In this document: positions 1 to 5,749 of the stretch, piece by piece
Layout: every line of letters begins with the position of its first letter
Numbering within the stretch: the stretch's first letter is position 1
Assembly (NCBI GenBank): GCA_002292165.1
Contig: DBBK01000045.1
Location: 1-12,947 of the forward strand
From: Brevundimonas sp. UBA986
Lineage (GTDB): Bacteria > Pseudomonadota > Alphaproteobacteria > Caulobacterales > Caulobacteraceae
Length of the DNA: 12,947 bases
Direction of reading: 5' to 3'
The notes under the pieces: generated by a model
The model's database searches: none
Told to the model about the DNA's origin: nothing
Seen by the model: only the letters and a program-made list of their open reading frames with translations
Translations under genes and position numbers: made by a program

Positions 1-756
1 GGGGAAGGTCAGCTCGCCCGGCCGGTCGGTCATCAGGGCGTCGCAGATGGTGCCCCTGGCCGGGGCGTGAGTCAGACGCTCGCCCTTCGCCAGCGAAATC
101 TGGGTGTCGTTGTAGTCGGCGGGCTCGACCCCCCAGCAGGGGGTCGCGGGCGACAGGGCCGCCATCGACAGGTTGATTCCGGCCATCAGCCCGCCGCCGG
201 AGGTCCCGCACAACAGTTGATCCAGAGCGCCGGCGCCCAGCTCGGCGGCCTGTTCGACGATCTCCAGCCCGGCCGTGCCCTGACCCTCGATGATGAACGG
301 GTCGTCGAAGGGGCGAACGAGAATGGAGCCCTTCGAGGCCGCGATCTCCTCGCCGATGTCCTCGCGGCTCTCGGTGTAGCGGTCGTACATCCGCACCTCG
401 CCGCCGAAGCCGATGACGCCCTCGACCTTCACCCTGGGACTGTCGGCGGGCATGACGATGATGGCCGAGGTCCCGACCATCTTGGCTGCGGCCGCCACCG
501 CCTGGGCGTGGTTGCCGGAGGAATAGGCCACGACGCCCCGCGCCTTCTCCTCGTCCGTCAGCCGGCTGATGCGGTTATAGGCGCCGCGAAACTTGAAGGC
601 CCCGGCCCGCTGCAGGGTCTCGGCCTTCATCAGCACCCGTCCGCCCAGACGTTCGTTCAAGGCCGGGCTCTCGATCAGGGGGGTGCGCACGGCGACGCCG
701 GCGATCTGACGGGCGGCGTCGCGGACGCCATCGAACGAAGGGGTGTGCAAGGTCAT
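1..756 (-). CDS. Threonine/serine dehydratase, PLP-dependent (3' end outside window)
   Basis: This is a fold-type II PLP enzyme of the threonine ammonia-lyase/serine dehydratase/serine racemase group, which deaminates L-threonine to 2-oxobutanoate or L-serine to pyruvate in the cytoplasm. The frame starts at ATG (756-754, start MTLHTPSFDGVRDAAR) and stays open to base 1, giving 252 residues. The family usually has about 320-330, so roughly the last 70 residues lie outside. Visible are the PLP lysine K55 in AFKFRGAYN, the SSGNHAQ motif at 79-85, and the glycine-rich phosphate loop CGTSGGGLMAG at 183-193. That loop has S where many members have a fourth Gly. There is no sign of a C-terminal ACT domain, but it could lie beyond the edge, so biosynthetic IlvA, catabolic TdcB and serine racemase cannot be separated. 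It is divergent from glpK across a 93-bp gap. The family is certain; the substrate is inferred. Confidence 0.9.
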   Translation of the reverse strand, partial: MTLHTPSFDGVRDAARQIAGVAVRTPLIESPALNERLGGRVLMKAETLQRAGAFKFRGAYNRISRLTDEEKARGVVAYSSGNHAQAVAAAAKMVGTSAIIVMPADSPRVKVEGVIGFGGEVRMYDRYTESREDIGEEIAASKGSILVRPFDDPFIIEGQGTAGLEIVEQAAELGAGALDQLLCGTSGGGLMAGINLSMAALSPATPCWGVEPADYNDTQISLAKGERLTHAPARGTICDALMTDRPGELTFP

Positions 757-849
757 GCCCGCTGCTTAAACCAAAGCCGAAGTCCTGGGTAAGGGCCAGT
801 TCAAGAGTTCCTGCCTCGACTTTCTGCGACGCCAGCCCGGGAGACGGCC

Positions 850-2343
850 TTGTCCAATCTGATCCTCGCCATCGACCAGGGCACGACGTCCAGCCGGGCC
901 ATCGCCTTCGAGGTCGGGGAGGATCAGTCGCTCAGGGCCGTGGCCGTCAGCCAGATCGAGCTGGCCCAGCATTTCCCCCATTCCGGCTGGGTCGAGCATG
1001 ACGCCGCCGAGATCTGGACCGCCACGCTGCAGACCTGCCGCGAGGTGATCCGCAAGGCCGGCGGCGTGTCGCGCTTCGCTGCCATCGGCATCACCAACCA
1101 GCGCGAAACCTCCGTGATCTGGGACGCCGCGACCGGCGAGCCCCTGCACAGGGCCATCGTCTGGCAGGACCGGCGCACCGCCGACGTCTCCGCCCGCCTC
1201 GCCGCCGAGGGCCATGAGGCCGAGGTGCAGGCGGCGACCGGCCTGATCCTCGATCCCTACTTTTCGGCCACAAAGTTCGCCTGGCTGCTCGACAAGGTCC
1301 CGGGCGCACGCGATCGGGCGGAAAAGGGCGAGGTGAAGCTCGGCACCATCGACGCCTGGCTGGTGTGGAAGCTGACGAACGGAGCCAGCCACGTCACCGA
1401 CGCCACCAACGCCAGCCGCACCTCCCTGATGGATCTCCGGACCCGGGAATGGCGCGATGACCTGTGCGAGCTCTTCAATGTGCCGAAGGTCGTCCTGCCC
1501 CGCATCGTCGGCTGCGCCGAGATCAGTGGCGAAAGCGACCCCAGCCTGTTCGGCCGCGCCCTGCCCATCGCCGGATCGGCGGGGGACCAGCAGGCGGCCC
1601 TGGTGGGCCACGGCGCCCTGAACCCCGGCGACGCCAAGATCACCTACGGCACCGGCGCCTTCCTCGTCGCCAATGTCGGGGATCAGCCGGTCGCCTCGAC
1701 CCGCCGCCTGCTCGGCACTCTCGGCTATCTGGTCGGGGACACCGCCGCATACGCCCTCGAAGGCTCCATCTTCTCCGCTGGATCGGCGATCCAGTGGCTC
1801 AGGGACGGGGTCGGGATGATTTCAGAGTCGCGTCACTCCGAGGCCATGGCGCAAGGCCTGAAGGACAACGGCGGGGTCTATCTGGTCCCCGGCTTTACGG
1901 GCCTCGGCGCGCCCTGGTGGGAGCCGGATGCGCGCGGCGCCGTCATCGGCCTGACCCGGGATTCGAAGCCGGCCCACTTCGTCCGGGCGGGGCTGGAGGC
2001 CCTGGCCTATCAGACGCGCGACCTGCTCGACGCCCTGGCCGACGACGGGGCGCCCCGGCTGGCGACGCTGAAGGTCGACGGCGGGGTCACGGCCAATTCG
2101 TTCGCCATGCAGTTCGTCGCCGACATCTGCGAGGTCACGGTCGAACGGCCCGCCTTCCAGGAGATGACGGCCCTGGGCGCGGCCAAGCTGGCGGCGCTGG
2201 GCGTCGGCCTGATCGCGGATCTGAAGGTCCACACCACCGAGGCGCCCGCCGTCTGGACCCCGCGCATGGAGGCCGCCGAGCGCGACCGGCTGCTCAAGGG
2301 CTGGCGCAAGGCCGTCAAGGCCGCCATCATTGCCGCGAACTGA
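850..2343 (+). CDS. glpK: Glycerol kinase
   Basis: ATP-dependent cytoplasmic enzyme that converts glycerol to sn-glycerol 3-phosphate, trapping glycerol for catabolism and lipid synthesis. The 497 residues match the usual length (about 495-505). N-terminal phosphate-binding motif: D9-Q-G-T-T-S-S-R16. Glycerol-contacting R85-E86 lie in NQRETSVIWD, followed by IVWQDRRTAD. Catalytic Asp is D246 in GSAGDQQAALVG (E. coli D245). The ATPase-domain segments ITYGTGAFL and DGGVTANSFAMQF follow. The start is TTG, preceded by GGGAG about 6 nt upstream; an in-frame TAA at 790-792 and the lack of any ATG between rule out a better start. No glpF, glpD or glpR is adjacent. The next gene begins 39 nt after the stop on the same strand, so the two are probably co-transcribed. 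Identity is very secure. Confidence 0.97.
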   Translation: MSNLILAIDQGTTSSRAIAFEVGEDQSLRAVAVSQIELAQHFPHSGWVEHDAAEIWTATLQTCREVIRKAGGVSRFAAIGITNQRETSVIWDAATGEPLHRAIVWQDRRTADVSARLAAEGHEAEVQAATGLILDPYFSATKFAWLLDKVPGARDRAEKGEVKLGTIDAWLVWKLTNGASHVTDATNASRTSLMDLRTREWRDDLCELFNVPKVVLPRIVGCAEISGESDPSLFGRALPIAGSAGDQQAALVGHGALNPGDAKITYGTGAFLVANVGDQPVASTRRLLGTLGYLVGDTAAYALEGSIFSAGSAIQWLRDGVGMISESRHSEAMAQGLKDNGGVYLVPGFTGLGAPWWEPDARGAVIGLTRDSKPAHFVRAGLEALAYQTRDLLDALADDGAPRLATLKVDGGVTANSFAMQFVADICEVTVERPAFQEMTALGAAKLAALGVGLIADLKVHTTEAPAVWTPRMEAAERDRLLKGWRKAVKAAIIAAN

Positions 2344-2382
2344 ACGACAGAGCGTCTTCAAGACGCCGACCGAGGAAGATCC

Positions 2383-3465
2383 ATGACCGACGCCGCCACC
2401 AACCTCGACGCCCAGGCGACCTTCTCCGGTACGCGCGAGGTCGATCCCCGCTACGCCCTCGACGAGGGCAGGCTCGGCGAATGGCTGGCGGCGAATGTCG
2501 AAGGCTATGAGGGACCGCTGACGGTGCGCCAGTTCAAGGGCGGCCAATCGAACCCGACCTATGAGCTCGTCACCCCGGGCAAATCCTACGTCCTGCGTCG
2601 CAAGCCGCCCGGGACCCTCCTGCCCTCCGCCCATGCCGTGGACCGTGAGTTCACGGTCATTTCGGCCCTGTCGAAACAGAACTACCCGGTCGCTCGCCCC
2701 TATGCCCTGTGCACTGACGAGGCCGTCATCGGCTCGATGTTCTACGTCATGGACAAGGTCGAGGGCCGGGTCCTGTGGGACCTGAAGCTGCCCGGGATGG
2801 AGCCCGCCGAGCGCCGCGCCATCTATGAGGCCCAGACGGACGCGCTCGCCGCTCTGCACGCCTTCGACCCCGCCGCCATCGGCCTGGGCGACTACGGCAA
2901 GCCGGGCAACTATTTCGAGCGTCAGGTCGGGCGCTGGACCAAACAGTATCGGGCCTCCGAGATCGATCCGATCCCGGCCATGGACAAACTGATCGACTAC
3001 CTGCCCTCGACCCTGCCGCCCGAGGGGCCGGCGCGGATCGTCCACGGCGACTTCCGCCTCGACAATCTGATCATGGCCGCCGATGCGCCCCAGGTCCGCG
3101 CCGTGCTGGACTGGGAGCTGTCGACGCTCGGCGATCCGATGGCAGACTTCTCCTACATGCTGATCGGCTGGGTCCTGCCGGCCAGCCAGAGGAACGGCAT
3201 CAACGGCGTCGACCTCAAGGCGCTGGGCATCCCCACCATTGAGGAGACGGTCGCCCGCTATGCGGAGAAGACCGGCGCGGGCGCCCCCGCCAACCTCGAC
3301 TGGCTGATGGCCTATAATCTGTTCCGGCTGGGCGCCATCTGTCAGGGCATCGCCGGGCGGGTGCGCGACGGCACCGCCGCCAGCGCCCACGCCCGCTCGA
3401 TGGCCGCCCAGGTCGGCCCCCTGTCGGACGCCGCCTGGAGCTTCGCGGTCAAGGCCGGGGCTTGA
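2383..3465 (+). CDS. APH-fold kinase, ACAD10/ACAD11 N-domain / LvaA-like
   Basis: A 360-residue aminoglycoside-phosphotransferase-fold kinase. It shows the nucleotide-binding N-lobe with YVLRRKPPG (R72, R73, K74), the catalytic loop H221-GDFRLDN-228 with catalytic base D223, and the metal-binding D243-W-E (kinase DFG equivalent) followed by STLGDPMADFSYM. The combination of RRKPPG, HGDFRLDN and WELSTLGDP is typical of the family that forms the kinase domain of mammalian ACAD10/ACAD11 and stand-alone bacterial LvaA. LvaA phosphorylates 4-hydroxyacyl-CoA in levulinate/4-hydroxy acid degradation. An acyl-CoA-linked role is therefore more likely than antibiotic resistance, but this exact substrate is inferred. 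The ATG start has a GAGGAAG ribosome site 5-6 nt upstream. It lies 39 nt behind glpK. No acyl-CoA dehydrogenase or thioesterase is next to it. Its stop is only 3 nt from the end of convergent hemW. Confidence 0.88.
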   Translation: MTDAATNLDAQATFSGTREVDPRYALDEGRLGEWLAANVEGYEGPLTVRQFKGGQSNPTYELVTPGKSYVLRRKPPGTLLPSAHAVDREFTVISALSKQNYPVARPYALCTDEAVIGSMFYVMDKVEGRVLWDLKLPGMEPAERRAIYEAQTDALAALHAFDPAAIGLGDYGKPGNYFERQVGRWTKQYRASEIDPIPAMDKLIDYLPSTLPPEGPARIVHGDFRLDNLIMAADAPQVRAVLDWELSTLGDPMADFSYMLIGWVLPASQRNGINGVDLKALGIPTIEETVARYAEKTGAGAPANLDWLMAYNLFRLGAICQGIAGRVRDGTAASAHARSMAAQVGPLSDAAWSFAVKAGA

Positions 3466-3468
3466 GTT

Positions 3469-4632
3469 TCAGGTCAGCAGCGCCCTGAGCACCCCGTCCA
3501 GCACCGGACGGCCCTTCGCCGTGGCGATCACCCGACCCTCGCGGACTTCCAGAAAGCCGTCGGCGGTCAGGTCGCGGACAGCGTCGCCGATACCGAGCGT
3601 GTCGAAGGCGGCGGCCTCGGCCCCTTCGACGGTGCGCAGGCCCAGCAGGATGCGCTCCTCGGCCGCGCCCTCGGCGTCCAGCGCCTCGCGTTCGGCCCAG
3701 GGCAAACCTGCCTCGACCCCGGCGACATAGTCCCCGATCTTGCGGTGGGCGACGGTGGCGGTGCGCGCCCCCTCCAGCGTCAGCCGCCCATGGGCGCCGG
3801 GGCCGAGGCCCAGATAGTCGCCGCCGCGCCAGACATGCAGATTGTGCGCCGACCGCGCCGCGACGCCGCGCGCATGGTTGGACACCTCATAGGCCTCGAA
3901 CCCGGCGGCCCCGAGCAACCCTTGGGTCGTCTCATAGAGGGCGGCTGACAGGTCCTCGTCGGGCGGGGTCCAGTCGCCGCGCGCATAGGCCCGGCCGAAG
4001 GCGGTCGTGGGCTCTATGGTCAGCTGATAGGGCGAGACGTGCTGGAAGCCGAGGTCGACGGCGGTGGTCAGTTCGCTGGTCCAGTCGGCGACCGACTGGT
4101 CCGGCCGGGCGTAGATCAGGTCGATCGACAGCCGGTCGAAGGCCTTGCCGGCCAGTGCGATGGCCCTGCGCGCCTCATCCGCCGAATGGTTGCGGCCGAG
4201 GAACCTCAGGGCGGCGTCGTCCAGCGACTGGACTCCCAGCGACAGCCGGTTGACTCCGGCGTCGGCCAAGGCCGCGAAATGGGCGGCCTCGGCGTCGGTC
4301 GGATTGGCCTCGAGCGTGATCTCGACCGGATGGGACGCGGGGAAGCGCGCGTGTATGGCCTCAATGACCGCCGCCACCGCCTCGGGGGGCATCAGCGAAG
4401 GCGTGCCTCCGCCGAAGAAGATCGAGGCCAGCCGCCGCTCGCCGACCAGCGCGCCTTGCGCCTCCAGGTCGCTCAGGATCGCCGCGACCAGACCGGCCTG
4501 CTCTTCCGTCCGCCCACGATCCCGCACGACGTTGAAGTCGCAGTAGGGGCAGATGCGCGCACAGTAGGGCCAGTGGATGTAGACGGCGACATCGCTTCCT
4601 GGGTCAGGAGGGCCGGGGTCGAGGTCAGTCAA
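3469..4632 (-). CDS. hemW: Radical SAM haem chaperone HemW
   Basis: A radical-SAM protein of the HemN/HemW superfamily, 387 residues. The iron-sulphur/SAM motif is C24-x3-C28-x2-C31 in YCARICPYCDFN. The residue two after the last Cys is Phe, as in HemW, not the fourth Cys of true coproporphyrinogen dehydrogenase HemN, and the N-terminal HemN extension is absent. GGGTPS (74-79) and the LEANPT segment follow, with a C-terminal HemW domain (ILLGLRTVEG region). The family role is binding haem and passing it to respiratory enzymes; older databases mislabel it as oxygen-independent coproporphyrinogen III oxidase. The start is TTG (4632-4630). The codon immediately before it in frame is TGA, so translation cannot begin earlier. 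It overlaps the end of rdgB by 8 nt, which implies translational coupling. Confidence 0.94.
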   Translation of the reverse strand: MTDLDPGPPDPGSDVAVYIHWPYCARICPYCDFNVVRDRGRTEEQAGLVAAILSDLEAQGALVGERRLASIFFGGGTPSLMPPEAVAAVIEAIHARFPASHPVEITLEANPTDAEAAHFAALADAGVNRLSLGVQSLDDAALRFLGRNHSADEARRAIALAGKAFDRLSIDLIYARPDQSVADWTSELTTAVDLGFQHVSPYQLTIEPTTAFGRAYARGDWTPPDEDLSAALYETTQGLLGAAGFEAYEVSNHARGVAARSAHNLHVWRGGDYLGLGPGAHGRLTLEGARTATVAHRKIGDYVAGVEAGLPWAEREALDAEGAAEERILLGLRTVEGAEAAAFDTLGIGDAVRDLTADGFLEVREGRVIATAKGRPVLDGVLRALLT

Positions 4633-5227
4633 TCAGGGCGGCCTTGAGCTTGGCGAAGGCGCGGGCGCGGTGGCTCATGGCGTCCTTGGCCGCCGGCTCC
4701 ATCTCGCCGAAGGTCTGGTCAAAGCCCTCGGGGACGAAGATCGGGTCATAGCCGAAGCCGCGCGCTCCCCGGGGCGGGAAGGTCAGCTGGCCGTGGACCT
4801 CGCCCTCGACGACCACGCAGGGTCCGTCCGGCCAGGCCACGGCGAGGGCCGAGGTGAACCAGGCGCGGCGGTCGGTCGATCCGATCTCCTCCAGCCGATC
4901 CTCCACCTTCTTCATGGCCAGGGCGAAATCCTTGCCCGGCCCGGCCCAGCGCGCGGAAAAAATGCCCGGCGCCCCGTCCAGCGCCAGAACGGACATTCCG
5001 GAGTCGTCGGCCAGGGAAACCTCGCCCGACAGCCGGGCCGCATGCCGGGCCTTGAGCATAGCGTTGCCGCCAAAAGTGGTCTCGGTCTCGTCCGGCTCGG
5101 GCAGATTCAACTGTCCGGCGGTGACAATCTCGTAATTTCCATCCAGCAGGGCCGCGATTTCGGGGACCTTTCCGGGGTTATGCGTGGCCGCGACGATGCG
5201 CATCCCTTTGATAAGCTTGAGTTTCAT
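4625..5227 (-). CDS. rdgB: Non-canonical purine NTP pyrophosphatase (RdgB/HAM1)
   Basis: House-cleaning enzyme that hydrolyses dITP, ITP and XTP to the monophosphate and pyrophosphate, keeping deaminated purines out of DNA and RNA. Its 200 residues are the usual length. Motifs: THNPGK at 15-20 (the SxNxxK nucleotide site), D74-D-S-G77 with the catalytic Asp, FSARWAG at 90-96, GFGYDPIF at 157-164 and S185-H-R187. The chosen ATG at 5227 gives an N-terminus KLKLIKG before the core. M9 (ATG at 5203) would give a more canonical start right at RIVAATHNPGK, but AAAGGG lies too close to it to act as a ribosome site, and neither start has an ideal one. hemW follows with an 8-nt overlap. In many Alphaproteobacteria rph lies directly upstream; it does not here. 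Confidence 0.95.
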   Translation of the reverse strand: MKLKLIKGMRIVAATHNPGKVPEIAALLDGNYEIVTAGQLNLPEPDETETTFGGNAMLKARHAARLSGEVSLADDSGMSVLALDGAPGIFSARWAGPGKDFALAMKKVEDRLEEIGSTDRRAWFTSALAVAWPDGPCVVVEGEVHGQLTFPPRGARGFGYDPIFVPEGFDQTFGEMEPAAKDAMSHRARAFAKLKAALID

Positions 5228-5263
5228 CGCTGTTCACGCACCGCGTTACAATCCATTGCCAAA

Positions 5264-5290
5264 GTTTAATATCGTTAAACGATATGTAAC
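5264..5290. promoter_or_regulatory. Near-perfect palindrome, possible operator
   Basis: The core ATATCGTT-A-AACGATAT (5269-5285) is a perfect 8+8 inverted repeat around one base. Two mismatched positions further out the symmetry resumes with GTT (5264-5266) and AAC (5288-5290). It is AT-rich in a GC-rich genome and lies 37 bp in front of the rdgB start, in the divergent gap shared with the small gene at 5432. This is the form expected of a dimeric repressor's operator. Which protein binds it is unknown; the Cro/CI-type protein encoded at 6395 is one conceivable candidate (inference only). Confidence 0.45.
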
Positions 5291-5431
5291 GTGACCTCGC
5301 CCGTTGCAAGGCCTATCTATGTTCTCACGAACGGGGGCCGCACCGTTCCAGAGATTGACGGAAACGCACAATCTTTACCCAGCGGTCATAACCAAGTGGG
5401 CAATAAACGTCCCACACTCAGGAGAACCACG

Positions 5432-5548
5432 ATGAACACGATGAACGCCTCTCTCTTCATGGACAAGGTCGGCAATGTGCTGGTCAACGCCGCCCTGCTC
5501 GCCGCCCTGCCGACCGCCCTGGTCGCCATCCTCGCCCAGGCCTTCTGA
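5432..5548 (+). CDS. Small single-pass membrane protein (38 aa), function unknown
   Basis: A short frame of 38 residues beginning MNTMNASLFMDKVGNV and ending LAQAF. After a polar N-terminus with one Asp and one Lys, residues about 14-38 are almost wholly hydrophobic and alanine/leucine-rich, so it should span or insert in the inner membrane once; no signal-peptidase site or Cys is seen. The start is supported by an excellent ribosome site, AGGAG (5420-5424), 7 nt before ATG. The same frame is open upstream to a GTG at 5291, but that longer version (85 residues) lacks a ribosome site and would read through a structured leader, so I reject it. It stands alone between rdgB and the DUF2975 cluster and is followed 14 nt later by a hairpin. 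I do not recognise the family. A structural small protein of an inner-membrane complex or a type I-toxin-like peptide are both possible; neither is shown. Confidence 0.72.
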   Translation: MNTMNASLFMDKVGNVLVNAALLAALPTALVAILAQAF

Positions 5549-5562
5549 GCCCGTCTACCGCG

Positions 5563-5586
5563 CCTTGCATCGATCTCGATGCAGGG
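5563..5586 (+). terminator. Hairpin after the 38-aa gene, possible terminator
   Basis: TGCATCGA (5566-5573) and TCGATGCA (5576-5583) are perfect complements. With the terminal A-T opened they leave a 4-nt loop, and the stem extends outward through one G-U pair to CC/GG, about 10 bp in all. It starts 14 nt after the stop of the small gene. No T-run follows, so intrinsic termination is uncertain; it may instead protect the 3' end of the message. Confidence 0.4.
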
Positions 5587-5590
5587 ATTG

Positions 5591-5620
5591 ACCGAGGGGG
5601 TCTGATCCAGACCCCCGGTT
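5591..5620 (+). terminator. Second strong hairpin (GGGGGTCTG/CAGACCCCC)
   Basis: GGGGGTCTG (5596-5604) pairs perfectly with CAGACCCCC (5608-5616) around ATC. An outer ACC/GGT pairing closes it, with two unpaired bases on the 5' side. It is very stable and lies 5 nt after the previous hairpin. A TTTT run occurs only later (5635-5638), so it is not a textbook Rho-independent terminator. Tandem hairpins of this sort commonly end a transcript or form the body of a small RNA. Confidence 0.4.
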
Positions 5621-5646
5621 CACGCCAGATGCGCTTTTGTAAGGCT

Positions 5647-5677
5647 TTGACGAGACCCATGAAGATCGCGATGTATA
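5647..5677 (+). promoter_or_regulatory. Weak promoter candidate for the DUF2975 cluster
   Basis: TTGACG (5647-5652) matches the -35 element of the Caulobacter housekeeping sigma factor. A TGTATA/TATAAG stretch lies at 5672-5679, giving a spacer of 19-21 nt, longer than ideal. It is placed about 70 nt before the DUF2975 start and after the tandem hairpins, which is where a separate promoter for that cluster would be expected. The elements are visible; function is inferred. Confidence 0.28.
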
Positions 5678-5749
5678 AGACCGCGACGGGGTTCGCCGGA
5701 CCCCGCGCGGCATTCGCCTCCTCCCTCCCGGCCTGAGCGACCCCGGCCG

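Noticed and set aside
1464..2510. Long open frame of 348 codons on the + strand inside glpK
   Set aside because: It is an Arg/Gly/Pro-rich out-of-frame reading of glpK, typical of high-GC DNA, without a domain or ribosome site.
1822..3390. Open frame of 522 codons on the - strand, opposite glpK and the kinase
   Set aside because: It is an antisense reading of two well-identified genes, rich in Gly/Asp/Val, with no recognisable motif; a composition artefact.
2383..3465. Aminoglycoside-resistance phosphotransferase
   Set aside because: The fold is shared, but the RRKPPG, HGDFRLDN and WELSTLGDP motifs are those of the ACAD10/11-LvaA kinase family, and the context is metabolic.
3469..4632. Oxygen-independent coproporphyrinogen III oxidase (HemN)
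   Set aside because: The fourth Cys of the HemN CxxxCxxCxC motif is Phe here and the N-terminal HemN extension is missing, which fits HemW.
5266..5278. TTAA-N5-TTAA as a CtrA box
   Set aside because: The CtrA consensus is TTAA-N7-TTAA; the spacing here is wrong and the repeats are better explained by the larger palindrome.
5321..5332. GTTC-N4-GAAC as a LexA/SOS box
   Set aside because: The alphaproteobacterial LexA site is a direct repeat GTTC-N7-GTTC; this is an inverted repeat with another spacing.
5291..5548. 85-codon version of the small membrane protein, starting at GTG 5291
   Set aside because: It has no ribosome site, and the upstream part is a repeat-containing leader with no protein-like character; ATG 5432 has AGGAG at ideal spacing.
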